Below are positions 14,643 through 23,636 of a stretch of 24,891 bases of DNA, piece by piece. A model generated the notes under the pieces. The model was not told the DNA's origin. It ran no database searches and saw only the letters and a list, made by a program, of their open reading frames with translations. The translations under genes and the position numbers were made by a program. Location: NCBI GenBank assembly GCA_046302135.1, contig JBKCIQ010000174.1:1-24891 (forward strand), in the 5' to 3' direction. How positions within the stretch are numbered: position 1 is the first letter of the stretch; each line of letters starts with the position of its first letter. This DNA comes from AM-1111 sp046302135. Lineage in GTDB: Bacteria; Bacteroidota; Bacteroidia; B-17B0; Aurantibacillaceae.

Positions 14643-16808
14643 CTATTGTTTTATTATTTTTCTGGTTGCAAAATTTTCACCTGATTTAATATTTAGAAAA
14701 AATATTCCTGAAGGTAAATTTGTTAAGTCAATTTGAAAATCCTTCAATTCGCCATTAATATTTTTGGAATAAACTTCCTGACCTAATTGATTAATTATTT
14801 TAAGTTCAGTTTCATAGCTATTGTTACTTGATAAATTAATATTAAAAATTCCTTCAGAAGGATTCGGATAAATTGAAATCCCTGAATTAAACAACTCATC
14901 TTTAAGGCCTGTAAAAGTTGAAATATTAATATTATCCAAGTAAAGAAAATTCTCATATTGCGAAGAATTTCTGAATTTAAATATAGCACCTTGTGCACCT
15001 GAAAAATTTGAAAGTGAAATTACTTCATAACGCCATTGCGTTGATGATGGAATAAATGCTGAATTACCATATGTTGGACTTGTGGTTGTAAGTGCTACCC
15101 CAAATTTCTTATAAATGCTCGTCCATGTTGACCCACAATCTGTTGAAATCAATACGTTTAACGTATCAGAATAATTTGGATTGGATGTAGGATTGGTGTA
15201 AAGTTTATAGGCAACATTAAAAGATAGGGCAGGAGATGTTGCGGTTGAGAGATCAATTGCAGGCGTAATGATTTCATCAATTTCACCTGTAAAATCATTG
15301 TTATAATTATCAATGGTTGCACTTGCCACGCCGTTTTTTGCAGCTGCAGTAGTTCTTTGCCAGGTATCGGCACCATCAGGATTATTTAAAGTCCAACCAC
15401 TTGGAACAAAAGTGGTACTTTCAAATCCCTCTGTAAATGGTAAAGATAGACCACCTCCGCTTAGAATAGAAAATTGTGAAAATGCAGTATCATTAACAGT
15501 GTTCTGATCAACCAAACCATTTGGCAGTGTGGTATAACATTTAAAAATATGATTTCCGGATGAGGCTGCCATAGCCGGTAACGAAATTGTAGTGTCAGCT
15601 AGTGATAGAAGATTTCCGGTAAAATTTTGTGTCAGCACAGAACCGTTGTCAACCTGATAATTAATTACTGCAGATGTTAATGGGTTTATACCCCAGTTTT
15701 TAATTACTACAATGGGATTAAACGTTGTATTACATGAACTTCCGGTTGGTTGTACAATTGAGGTGCTTGAAGCGTCATCATTTAATAGTACAACAGGAGT
15801 ACAACCGTTGGACGTTTGCAATGAGTTGTATGGAGGGTTATTTAGAACTGCCAGCATTCTCTGACATTGATCATAAGTAAACATGTACATACCCGCATCA
15901 TCTGTATAATCCATATAGTTCATGAACATACTACTTGTGTCAGAAGCATTACAACAGCCACCTGTAGCTGCAGTTCCCTGAGGGAAAGATGGTGTTCCGT
16001 AATTTTCTCCTTTTTGGTTTGGAGTATCATTACAGTTATCACTTCCAAAACAAGTTCCAAAATCGTCGCCCCATATGTGTTCAAGATTAAAACAATGACC
16101 GAATTCATGGGTTCCTGTTCTTCCCTTGTTAAATGGGAACTGAGCTGTGCCTATTGTACCAGTACAGGTATAATTTATTACTAAACCATAGGTGTTACTA
16201 TAGCTAGCTGTTGGAAATTCACCATAACCAAGTAATGAATTGCCGAGATCACAAATCCAAATATTCATATATTTCGAAACATCCCACGCATCATCCCCAC
16301 CCTGCGCTGTTTTTTTCACCTTATCATCGGTACTGAATGAAGTGTTTGGCGTATAAACATGCAATATTCCGTTGGTTGGATTACCATTTGGATCTCTTTG
16401 AGCAAGACAAAAAGTAACATTAACGCCTGATGCTACAGATTTGAATAGTGGTGGTACTAATCCTGTATCGGAATTTAATTTTTGAAAATCATCATTTAAA
16501 ACTGTAAGTTGAGAAAGCGCTTGGTTATCAGAAATATTTTCATTGTTATTATTATACAAAATGTGAATAACAACCGGAACAACAATATTTACTGAATTAC
16601 TCTTAACTATTTTCTGATTAACGACTTGATTTTCAATGTTAGCTCGGTATTTTTCCACCTCTTTTGCGTAGCCGGGCCTTGTTTTCAGAAGATATTCATG
16701 GTGTTCTTTTGTGCCACATGTTCTATGCTCAGGGACAAGTTTGTTCTGTGCAGATGTAAATACGATATAAATTGACAGTAATATTGTAAAGAATATATTT
16801 TTTTTCAT
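14643..16808 (-). CDS. Secreted M43 (pappalysin/cytophagalysin-type) zinc metalloprotease with T9SS sorting domain
   Basis: A 721-residue secreted endopeptidase. The signal peptide covers residues 1-20 (cleavage near TSA-Q). The propeptide-like N-terminus holds CGTKEHHEYLLK (31-42), a possible cysteine switch. The catalytic domain has the metzincin zinc site HEFGHCFNLEH (H234, H238, H244, catalytic E235), then a Cys-rich loop (DNCNDTPNQ, GGCCNASD) and a Met-turn region SMFMNYMDY (293-301). Residues about 335-450 look like a CARDB-type beta-sandwich, and about 455-635 like a MAM or cleaved-adhesin carbohydrate-binding-type module (LPFTEGFES start). The C-terminal 78 residues (from ISIYPNPSEG at 644) are a type A T9SS sorting domain ending in ATRKIIKQ, so export is through the type IX system. 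It stands alone on the minus strand, divergent from apaG. It ends in TAG. Confidence 0.94.
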   Translation of the reverse strand: MKKNIFFTILLSIYIVFTSAQNKLVPEHRTCGTKEHHEYLLKTRPGYAKEVEKYRANIENQVVNQKIVKSNSVNIVVPVVIHILYNNNNENISDNQALSQLTVLNDDFQKLNSDTGLVPPLFKSVASGVNVTFCLAQRDPNGNPTNGILHVYTPNTSFSTDDKVKKTAQGGDDAWDVSKYMNIWICDLGNSLLGYGEFPTASYSNTYGLVINYTCTGTIGTAQFPFNKGRTGTHEFGHCFNLEHIWGDDFGTCFGSDNCNDTPNQKGENYGTPSFPQGTAATGGCCNASDTSSMFMNYMDYTDDAGMYMFTYDQCQRMLAVLNNPPYNSLQTSNGCTPVVLLNDDASSTSIVQPTGSSCNTTFNPIVVIKNWGINPLTSAVINYQVDNGSVLTQNFTGNLLSLADTTISLPAMAASSGNHIFKCYTTLPNGLVDQNTVNDTAFSQFSILSGGGLSLPFTEGFESTTFVPSGWTLNNPDGADTWQRTTAAAKNGVASATIDNYNNDFTGEIDEIITPAIDLSTATSPALSFNVAYKLYTNPTSNPNYSDTLNVLISTDCGSTWTSIYKKFGVALTTTSPTYGNSAFIPSSTQWRYEVISLSNFSGAQGAIFKFRNSSQYENFLYLDNINISTFTGLKDELFNSGISIYPNPSEGIFNINLSSNNSYETELKIINQLGQEVYSKNINGELKDFQIDLTNLPSGIFFLNIKSGENFATRKIIKQ

Positions 16809-16906
16809 GTTTTTTATTTAAAGTTTTGAGTAATCTAAGTTAAATAAAATTTAATCAAGAGTTAAATTTTTGCTGTTATTTAATTTAATAAGCATTATGT
16901 TTTTTA

Positions 16907-16914
16907 TACATTTG
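16907..16914 (+). promoter_or_regulatory. -7 box upstream of apaG
   Basis: TACATTTG, a perfect TAnnTTTG match, ends 8 bp before the apaG ATG at 16923. No TTG at 19-23 bp spacing is seen. The 114-bp gap is shared with the divergent metalloprotease gene. Confidence 0.5.
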
Positions 16915-16922
16915 AAACAATC

Positions 16923-17309
16923 ATGACAAAAAAAATTTATCGAGAAGTTGAAGTAAGTTCTGTTGTAAGGTACCTGCCCGAAAACAGTAATGCGATGTTG
17001 AATTCGTATTTTTTCATGTACACTATATCCATCGAGAACAAATCCAATGAACCAATTCAACTCATGAGCCGTCATTGGGATATCTTTGATAGTAACGGTG
17101 AAAAAAAAGTTGTGGAAGGTGATGGAGTTGTTGGCGATCAACCCGTCATTCAGCCGGGAGAAAAATTTCAGTACACCTCAGGTTGTTCGCTATCTACAGA
17201 TATTGGAAAAATGAGTGGGTATTACAACATGATACGACTCTCCGATGTCAAAAAAATTATCGTTCCTATTCCAGAATTTTATCTTTCGATTCCCTACAGA
17301 TGGAATTGA
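16923..17309 (+). CDS. apaG: ApaG protein
   Basis: A 128-residue cytoplasmic protein with the ApaG immunoglobulin-like fold. The family pattern is clear: Y(F)MYTISIENKSNEPIQLMSRHW (about 31-52), then VVEGDGVVGDQPVIQPGE (60-77) and FQYTSGCSLSTDIGKMSGYY (79-98), ending at IPEFYLSIPYRW. ApaG has been linked to cobalt and magnesium efflux phenotypes in enteric bacteria, and the name comes from the apaH operon, but its molecular role is not settled. Start, length (family about 125) and ending are all normal. It lies 84 bp upstream of the P5C dehydrogenase gene, which has its own promoter box, so they need not be one operon. Confidence 0.93.
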   Translation: MTKKIYREVEVSSVVRYLPENSNAMLNSYFFMYTISIENKSNEPIQLMSRHWDIFDSNGEKKVVEGDGVVGDQPVIQPGEKFQYTSGCSLSTDIGKMSGYYNMIRLSDVKKIIVPIPEFYLSIPYRWN

Positions 17310-17344
17310 AATTAAAACCCAACAACTTAATTTATAACAAATTT

Positions 17345-17377
17345 TTGCCGTTACAATTTTTCTTAATTTTATATTTG
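17345..17377 (+). promoter_or_regulatory. Bacteroidota-type promoter for P5C dehydrogenase
   Basis: TTG at 17345-17347 and TATATTTG at 17370-17377, separated by 22 bp, end 16 bp before the ATG at 17394. Both elements and the spacing fit the consensus. Confidence 0.65.
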
Positions 17378-17393
17378 TCTTAAAATCAAATTT

Positions 17394-19025
17394 ATGCCTA
17401 AAGGAATTTACAAAGTACCTATACCTGTTAACGAAACAGTAAAACAATACGCTCCGGGAAGTCCTGAAAGAAAAGAACTTCAGGAAACACTGAAAAAAAT
17501 GAGATCTGTGGAAGTTGACATTCCTATGTATATTGGATCTGATGAGGTTAGAAGTAAAAACACAATTGACCTTTGTCCTCCGCATGACCATAAGCATAAA
17601 CTTGGACGATTTCACAAATCAGGAAAAGAACATGTTAAACAGGCTATAAATGCGGCAATGTCAGCAAAGGAAAAATGGCAAAATTTATCATGGGAACACC
17701 GTGCATCTATATTTCTTAAAGCGGCCGATTTAATTGCAGGTCCCTATAGAGCTAAGTTGAATGCGGCCACAATGCTCGGACAAAGTAAAAATGCTTTTCA
17801 AGCAGAAATAGATAGTGCCTGTGAGATAATAGATTTTTTGCGTTTTAATGTTTACTACATGACGGAAATTTATGCTGATCAGCCCGGTTCTAATCCGGGA
17901 ATGTGGAATCGATTGGAGTGGCGACCTCTTGAAGGGTTTATTTATGCATTAACTCCATTTAATTTTACAGCTATTGCTGGAAATCTACCTACAAGTTGTG
18001 CAATGATGGGAAATGTTGTGGTTTGGAAGCCAAGCAATACACAAGTTTACTCTGCAAATGTATTGATGGAAATTTTTAAGAAGGCAGGAGTACCGGATGG
18101 CGTTATTAACCTAATTTATCCTTCAGGTCCTGATGCCGCTGATGTGATTTTCTCCCATTCAGATTTCGCGGGTATTCACTTTACAGGAAGCACAGAGGTC
18201 TTCAGAAGTATTTGGAAAACTATTGGTGAAAATATTTCAAAATATAAAAGTTACCCTAGGATAGTTGGTGAAACAGGAGGAAAGGATTTTATTCTTGCAC
18301 ATCCTTCGGCTGACCCAAAAGAAGTTGCTGTTGCAATTTCGAGAGGAGCTTTTGAATACCAGGGACAAAAATGTTCGGCAGCTTCCAGAGCTTATATTCC
18401 GAATAACATCTGGCCACAGGTTAAAAAATTCGTTCAACAGGACCTTTCATCAATGAAAATGGGACCTACTGAAGATTTTACAAATTTCATTAATGCAGTA
18501 ATAGATGAAAAATCTTTTGATAAACTGAAGAAATACATTGATGCGGCTAAAAAAGATAAGAATGTTGAAATAATTGCCGGTGGAAATTGTGATAAAAGTA
18601 AAGGATATTTTATTGAACCTACCATACTTTTGGTAAAGGATCCTAAATATGTTACCATGTGTGAGGAGCTGTTTGGTCCGGTACTAAGCATTTATGTTTA
18701 TAGTAGTAAAAAATTTAAAGAAACTTGTGACCTAGTTGATGAAACTTCAATTTATGCACTTACAGGTTCTATTATTTCTCAGGATCGATATGCAATAGAA
18801 TATGCAACTAAGCGATTGGCTAATGCTGCAGGAAATTTTTACATCAACGATAAACCTACAGGTGCAGTAGTTGGACAGCAACCATTTGGAGGTGCAAGAG
18901 GTTCCGGGACAAACGATAAGGCAGGTGCCAAAATCAATCTATTAAGATGGGTTTCTCCTAGAACAATTAAGGAAACTTTTGTTCCTCCAACTGATTACCG
19001 ATACGCTTTTCTTCAGGCAGATTAA
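17394..19025 (+). CDS. pruA: L-glutamate gamma-semialdehyde (1-pyrroline-5-carboxylate) dehydrogenase
   Basis: An NAD-dependent aldehyde dehydrogenase of 543 residues that oxidises glutamate semialdehyde, formed from proline or arginine, to glutamate in the cytoplasm. Motifs: the substrate-side PFNFTAIAGNLPT (188-200), the NAD-site Lys in VVWKPSN (209-215), FTGSTEVF (263-270), the general-base Glu in GETGGKD (292-298), and the catalytic Cys C327 in QGQKCSAASR; near the C-terminus QPFGGARGSGTNDKAG is the P5CDH substrate loop. Length and the N-terminal extension match the stand-alone eukaryote-like (ALDH4A1) P5CDH used by Bacteroidota, rather than the bifunctional PutA of Proteobacteria. No putA-type proline dehydrogenase is adjacent. 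A promoter box lies just upstream; tcdA follows after 44 bp. Confidence 0.95.
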   Translation: MPKGIYKVPIPVNETVKQYAPGSPERKELQETLKKMRSVEVDIPMYIGSDEVRSKNTIDLCPPHDHKHKLGRFHKSGKEHVKQAINAAMSAKEKWQNLSWEHRASIFLKAADLIAGPYRAKLNAATMLGQSKNAFQAEIDSACEIIDFLRFNVYYMTEIYADQPGSNPGMWNRLEWRPLEGFIYALTPFNFTAIAGNLPTSCAMMGNVVVWKPSNTQVYSANVLMEIFKKAGVPDGVINLIYPSGPDAADVIFSHSDFAGIHFTGSTEVFRSIWKTIGENISKYKSYPRIVGETGGKDFILAHPSADPKEVAVAISRGAFEYQGQKCSAASRAYIPNNIWPQVKKFVQQDLSSMKMGPTEDFTNFINAVIDEKSFDKLKKYIDAAKKDKNVEIIAGGNCDKSKGYFIEPTILLVKDPKYVTMCEELFGPVLSIYVYSSKKFKETCDLVDETSIYALTGSIISQDRYAIEYATKRLANAAGNFYINDKPTGAVVGQQPFGGARGSGTNDKAGAKINLLRWVSPRTIKETFVPPTDYRYAFLQAD

Positions 19026-19069
19026 TATTTGCTTTCATTTCAATATTAAAAAATCCAATTTGATTTTTT

Positions 19070-19804
19070 ATGAAGGATATTTCATGGTTATCGAGAACTA
19101 GTTTACTAATAGGTGAGGAAAAGGTAAAGCAACTAACTAAAAAACATGTTATGGTTGTTGGTATGGGTGGGGTAGGGTCTTACGCCGCAGAATTTATAGC
19201 CAGAAGTGGGATAGGTAAAATGACTATAATAGATGGTGATGTTGTTGATCCTTCAAATAGAAATAGGCAATTACCTGCACTCGCATCAACACATGGTATT
19301 TCCAAAGCAGAAATCATGGCTGAAAGGCTTTTGTCAATTAATCCTGAATTAAATCTTGAAGTTGTAAAAGAATTTATCAATCCGGAGGTTGTAGAAGGTC
19401 TATTGTCGAAAAAACCTGATTATATTATTGATGCTATTGATAGCATAACACCAAAGGTTACCTTTTTAAGGACGGCTTATTATAATAAACTGCCGCTCGT
19501 AAGTAGCATGGGTGCAGGAGCTAAACTAGACCCCACAAGACTAGAGGTTGTTGATATTTCTGAAACATTCAACTGTCCCTTTGCTCAGCAAATCAGGAAA
19601 AATCTTAGAAAATTTGGAATTCATAAAGGAATAAAAGCGGTTTTTAGTCCGGAATTACCAATCAAAGAAAGCCTTATGCTTACAGATGGTAAAAATTATA
19701 AGAAATCAGCGTATGGTACTATTTCTTACCTTCCTGCAACTTTCGGTGCAGTGGTTTCATCTGTAGCAATAAGAGATTTAATTAACGGAGAGGAGCAAGA
19801 TTGA
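19070..19804 (+). CDS. tcdA: tRNA threonylcarbamoyladenosine dehydratase (TcdA)
   Basis: An E1/ThiF-family enzyme of 244 residues that uses ATP to cyclise t6A37 of ANN-decoding tRNAs to ct6A. MVVGMGGVGSYAAEFIAR (28-45) is the nucleotide-binding glycine loop (GMGGVG 31-36); IIDGD at 53-57 contributes the ribose-binding Asp; PSNRNRQLPA (61-70) has the conserved Arg/Asn/Gln of the E1 adenylation site; DAIDSITPK and SSMGAGAKLDP are also family-typical. Length and the absence of zinc CxxC pairs fit TcdA rather than MoeB or ThiF. The start ATG directly follows an A/T hairpin (19048-19069). It is convergent with the MMPL gene, 23 bp between stops. Ends in TGA. Confidence 0.93.
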   Translation: MKDISWLSRTSLLIGEEKVKQLTKKHVMVVGMGGVGSYAAEFIARSGIGKMTIIDGDVVDPSNRNRQLPALASTHGISKAEIMAERLLSINPELNLEVVKEFINPEVVEGLLSKKPDYIIDAIDSITPKVTFLRTAYYNKLPLVSSMGAGAKLDPTRLEVVDISETFNCPFAQQIRKNLRKFGIHKGIKAVFSPELPIKESLMLTDGKNYKKSAYGTISYLPATFGAVVSSVAIRDLINGEEQD

Positions 19805-19827
19805 TCAAAATATCTAACTAGCAAGTT

Positions 19828-22173
19828 TCATTCTTGAATTTCAAGAGCATCAGATTCTATTATTGATTTATTCATGTTTTTATTGGCTATAGAAAGCAAA
19901 ATAGCAGGTAACAAAACAAGATTAGTTATGAGTGACATCAGTAATGTTAGTGAAATTAATATTCCCAACGCAGCTGTTCCGCCAAAACTTGAAACTGAAA
20001 ATATAGAAAATCCAAAGAACAGAATTGTTGATGTATATATCATGCTTAATCCTGTTTCTTTAATTGAACTACTTATTGCTTGAACAGAATTACCTCCTAG
20101 TTTCTTTAATTCCTGCCGATATTTTGTCAGAAAATAAATTGTTCCGTCTGACGAAATACCAAAGGCAATACTAAAAATCAATATGGTTGAAGGTTTGAAT
20201 CTAATATCAAGAAATCCCATAACGCCTGCAGTAATTACTAGAGGTATCAAACAAGGCAATTTTGAAAGTATAATTATTCTTACTGACCTGAAAAGTGCCA
20301 TTCCAACTAATGCTATTAAAATAATTTCAATTATTAAACTTTCAATTAAATTCTCAAGTAGATAATCGTTACTCTTTAGAAATACAAGACTATGTCCTGT
20401 CATATTAACATTGTACTCTTTAGGATTAAAAATTGAATCAACTTTTGGACGAATTTCCTTTAATAACTGTTTCATTTTTAAAGATCCTACATCTGCAACC
20501 TGATAACTAATTCTTGTGGTCTGCTTGTTGCTATCTATAAACAATTTTAGCCTATTGTTTTGTCCACTGAGTGAGCCTGAGAAATCGGATAATTCTTTTA
20601 GATCCATAATTGAAGGTAAACGATAATATTTTGAATTACCTCCTTTATATGACTGATATGAAAATTTAATTGCCTCAACAACCGATACCGGTTTTGAAAA
20701 CTCCTTGTAACCTTCAAATATTGACTGGAGCGCTTTCATTTTGTAAAGTACCTTTGCATTTTCTGTGAAAACGCCATTAGGTTTTTTAGTATCAATAGAA
20801 ATTTCGTACGGTAAAACTCCATTGAATCTATTTTCGAAAAAATGCAAGTCAGTGTATACCGGATCTTTTTTAGGAAGGTCATCTACAACATATCCTATCA
20901 AATTAATCTTAAACATTCCAAAAATACCTATAAGCGTAAGAGCAGCTGTAAATATGTAGATCTCCTTTCTTTTATTCTGAACAAGCATATCCACTATCTC
21001 TAGGATTCGGTTGATCTTTTTTCCTTCAAGATGTTTCATGTGCTTTGCTTTTGGTCGAGGAAGCAAATAAAGCATTACAGGAACAAGTATCAGAGTAATC
21101 ATATAGGTAGCCATTACACTTAGTGCGGCTACAACACCGAACTCAACCAAGAGGGCACTTTTGGTAAAATATAAAACTCCAAAGCCAATTGAGGTGGTTA
21201 CATTTGCAAGAAAAAGCGTAACACCAATGGTCTCAATCATTCGAGTTAATGCCTTAATACGGTTTTTATGAATTAAATATTCGCTTTGATATTTGTTAAT
21301 TAAAAAAATACAATTTGGTATTCCAATTACCATAATTAATGGAGCAACTAAGCCTGTAAGTGCCGTAATTTTATATCCGAATAACTCTAATATGCCAACG
21401 GACCAAACAACACCAATAGCTGTTATCAGCAAACTAAAAAAAACAATAACTCCCGAACGAAAAAACAAATAGAGAATTATTCCTGTTATAACAGCTGCTA
21501 GAATTAGAAACAAGGTCATCTCATGCGAAATTTTCCTCATCATTTGGGTTCGGATATAAGGCATTCCGGAATAATGCATTTCAACGTTATGCTTTATTGC
21601 AAAATCATTAGTTAGCGTCTTAATTTCGTCAACTATCTGAACTCTTCTTTCTGAATTTAATGACGTTTTATTGAATGTTATTGCCATTAATGTGGCTCCG
21701 CTTTTTTTATCATAGATAATTCCGTCATAAAATTTTAATTTTTCAAATTGATTCTTAATGCTATCAACGTCTGACTGAGATCGAGGAATTTTAGTAACTA
21801 CCGGAGAAAAATCAAATCTGGATAGACTATCGTTTCTAATGAGATTGTAGGCTGTAGGTACAGAAACAACCTCTTTTATACCCGGAATTATTTTAATTGT
21901 TTTACTTAAGTGATACCAATCGTTAAACTGACTTAGCGTAAAAAAGTTTTTACTTTCAAAACCGAGTACCATAACATTGCCATCTTCACCGTATTGTTTT
22001 TTGAATTTCTGATACTCTATAAATGTAGGATCATCAGACGGTAATATCTTTGAAAATTCATATGACAATTCCATTCGAGAAGCCATGTACCCCATAAAAG
22101 CTGAGGCTAAAAGGACGAGAACAAATGATATTGTTTTGTTTCTTAAAATAATTCGTGCAAACTTTCTCCACAT
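19828..22173 (-). CDS. RND superfamily (MMPL-type) transporter
   Basis: A 781-residue inner-membrane exporter with the duplicated RND/MMPL layout: one membrane helix near residues 13-32, a large periplasmic loop (about 33-215), five helices (about 217-370), a repeat helix near 405-425, a second loop, and a final helix bundle (about 605-770). The first bundle has MVIGIPNCIFLINKYQ where many MMPL proteins carry an acidic residue, while the second has GISSDGTIYFLTKYR with an Asp, so proton coupling may rest on one half. Such proteins export hydrophobic lipids or related molecules in other phyla; the substrate here is unknown. No membrane fusion or outer-membrane channel gene is adjacent. A -7 box lies 10 bp upstream, and carA is 88 bp further upstream on the same strand. 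Confidence 0.88.
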   Translation of the reverse strand: MWRKFARIILRNKTISFVLVLLASAFMGYMASRMELSYEFSKILPSDDPTFIEYQKFKKQYGEDGNVMVLGFESKNFFTLSQFNDWYHLSKTIKIIPGIKEVVSVPTAYNLIRNDSLSRFDFSPVVTKIPRSQSDVDSIKNQFEKLKFYDGIIYDKKSGATLMAITFNKTSLNSERRVQIVDEIKTLTNDFAIKHNVEMHYSGMPYIRTQMMRKISHEMTLFLILAAVITGIILYLFFRSGVIVFFSLLITAIGVVWSVGILELFGYKITALTGLVAPLIMVIGIPNCIFLINKYQSEYLIHKNRIKALTRMIETIGVTLFLANVTTSIGFGVLYFTKSALLVEFGVVAALSVMATYMITLILVPVMLYLLPRPKAKHMKHLEGKKINRILEIVDMLVQNKRKEIYIFTAALTLIGIFGMFKINLIGYVVDDLPKKDPVYTDLHFFENRFNGVLPYEISIDTKKPNGVFTENAKVLYKMKALQSIFEGYKEFSKPVSVVEAIKFSYQSYKGGNSKYYRLPSIMDLKELSDFSGSLSGQNNRLKLFIDSNKQTTRISYQVADVGSLKMKQLLKEIRPKVDSIFNPKEYNVNMTGHSLVFLKSNDYLLENLIESLIIEIILIALVGMALFRSVRIIILSKLPCLIPLVITAGVMGFLDIRFKPSTILIFSIAFGISSDGTIYFLTKYRQELKKLGGNSVQAISSSIKETGLSMIYTSTILFFGFSIFSVSSFGGTAALGILISLTLLMSLITNLVLLPAILLSIANKNMNKSIIESDALEIQE

Positions 22174-22183
22174 AAAATTCTTG

Positions 22184-22191
22184 CAAAGTTA
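22184..22191 (-). promoter_or_regulatory. -7 box upstream of the MMPL transporter
   Basis: The minus strand reads TAACTTTG (TAnnTTTG), 10 bp upstream of the ATG at 22173, in the 88-bp gap after carA. It suggests independent transcription of the transporter. No clear -33 TTG is seen. Confidence 0.5.
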
Positions 22192-22261
22192 CCTAAATAT
22201 GACAGAGTAGGGAAGGGGTTTAAGATTTATTTGGTATTGTTAATTCTTAATTGGAAATATG

Positions 22262-23398
22262 CTATACTTTTTGTAAAGTTACTTTCGCCATATTCTCCTT
22301 CATATTAAAAATAAATTGATCGAAAAGATATCGAGAATCCCAAGGTCCAGGACATGCTTCAGGATGATATTGAACAGAAAATACCTTTCTATTCTTTAAT
22401 CTTATGCCTTCAATTGTGTTATCATTCAGGTTTATGTGTGTAATCTCAATATTTGAGTTGGATGCAATGTCTTCGGCTCTAACGCTAAAACCATGGTTCT
22501 GTGATGTTATTTCAGATTTACCGGTAATTAGGTTTTTTACCGGGTGATTAATGCCTCTGTGACCCTTATGCATCTTAAAAGTAGAAATACCTTGCGACAG
22601 AGCTATTAATTGGTGACCAAGGCAAATGCCGAACACCGGTAGATCTGTATTTATAATTTTTGAAATTAAGGCTATTTCATTTTTCATTACTGATGGATCT
22701 CCGGGGCCATTACTCATTTGGAAACCGTTAGGATTAAATTCCATAATTTCTTCAAAATCTGATGTAATGGGAAAAACCTTCACATAACAATCTCTTTCAA
22801 CTAAAGAGCGTATTATATTTTTTTTAACACCAAAATCCAACAATGCAATTTTGTAAGTTGCATCAGGATTACCGACAGTATAAGCATTCTTACAACTTAC
22901 TTTACTTGAAAGTTCCATCCCTTCCATTGATGGCACTTCTTTTACTCTTTTCCTTAGCAGTTCTAAATCAGAAATTTCTGAGCTGATTATGCAATTCATT
23001 GCACCCTTATCCCTAATGTATCGTACAAGAGCTCTTGTATCAACATCAGAAATTGCTACAATATTATGCTGTTCAAAATATGATTGTAATGAGTCGGTTC
23101 CTGATTTTCTTGAATATCCATGATTGAACTTTTTACAAACCATTCCGGAAATCTTAATAGATTCACTTTCAACTTCTCCAGGATGTACACCATAATTACC
23201 AATATGTACGTTGGTCATTACAACTATTTGACCTGTATATGAAGGGTCGGTAAATATTTCTTGGTATCCGGTCATTCCTGTATTGAAACAAATTTCACCG
23301 GTAGATGTTCCTTTTTTACCAGCTGATTTACCTGAAAAAACCATTCCATCTTCCAAAACAAGGTAAGCCAAATCTTTTTGAATATATCTTATTTGCAT
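22262..23398 (-). CDS. carA: Carbamoyl-phosphate synthase small (glutaminase) subunit
   Basis: Hydrolyses glutamine and passes ammonia to the CarB subunit for carbamoyl phosphate, the precursor of arginine and pyrimidines; cytoplasmic. The ATG at 23398 gives 378 residues, the family norm; a TTG seven codons upstream is less likely. The N-terminal CarA domain has YLVLEDGMVFSGKSAG and NTGMTGYQEIFTDPSY. The class I amidotransferase domain has SNGPGDP, the nucleophile Cys (C259) in FGICLGHQ, the SQNHGFSV segment, and the His and Glu in QYHPEACPGP. The paired carB is not adjacent. A one-mismatch -7 box (GAAATTTG on the minus strand, 23417-23424) is 18 bp upstream. Ends in TAG. Confidence 0.97.
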   Translation of the reverse strand: MQIRYIQKDLAYLVLEDGMVFSGKSAGKKGTSTGEICFNTGMTGYQEIFTDPSYTGQIVVMTNVHIGNYGVHPGEVESESIKISGMVCKKFNHGYSRKSGTDSLQSYFEQHNIVAISDVDTRALVRYIRDKGAMNCIISSEISDLELLRKRVKEVPSMEGMELSSKVSCKNAYTVGNPDATYKIALLDFGVKKNIIRSLVERDCYVKVFPITSDFEEIMEFNPNGFQMSNGPGDPSVMKNEIALISKIINTDLPVFGICLGHQLIALSQGISTFKMHKGHRGINHPVKNLITGKSEITSQNHGFSVRAEDIASNSNIEITHINLNDNTIEGIRLKNRKVFSVQYHPEACPGPWDSRYLFDQFIFNMKENMAKVTLQKV

Positions 23399-23636
23399 GA
23401 GCAGTATTTGATTTTGCAAATTTCGTTGATTTTAAAGACCTGCTTAATGATGTTGATTTATTTTGAATAAAAACAATTTTTAAAAATTAAAAACGATATA
23501 ATTTGGAGAGCAAACCTTTGATAAACAGTTACTTATGTTTCTTTGTTTAATATCTTGTTAAATATTTTAATTAAATAGTTAAACAATATATTTTTTATTG
23601 TTAAATTTACAAATTATATACGATAAAATTAAATAT
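23399..23636. other. Longest intergenic region, AT-rich, with TTGTTWAAT repeats
   Basis: This 238-bp divergent gap between carA and the 66-aa gene is the longest gene-free stretch here. I see no open reading frame or RNA gene. It contains three direct copies of TTGTTWAAT (23543-23551, 23555-23563, 23598-23606) and a near-copy in inverse orientation (GTTAAACAA, 23578-23586). One inverted pair forms a palindrome AACAATA (23582-23588) / TATTGTT (23596-23602). These could be operator sites, but AT-rich DNA makes chance repeats likely. Confidence 0.4.

Noticed and set aside
15867..16184. A 105-aa plus-strand frame rich in Thr, Ser and His within the metalloprotease.
   Set aside because: It is antisense to the zinc site and Cys-rich loop of the protease, so its open length follows from the conserved codons on the other strand.
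16851..17615. Minus-strand frames opposite apaG and the start of pruA.
   Set aside because: They overlap two certain genes, have no start signal and show no domain.
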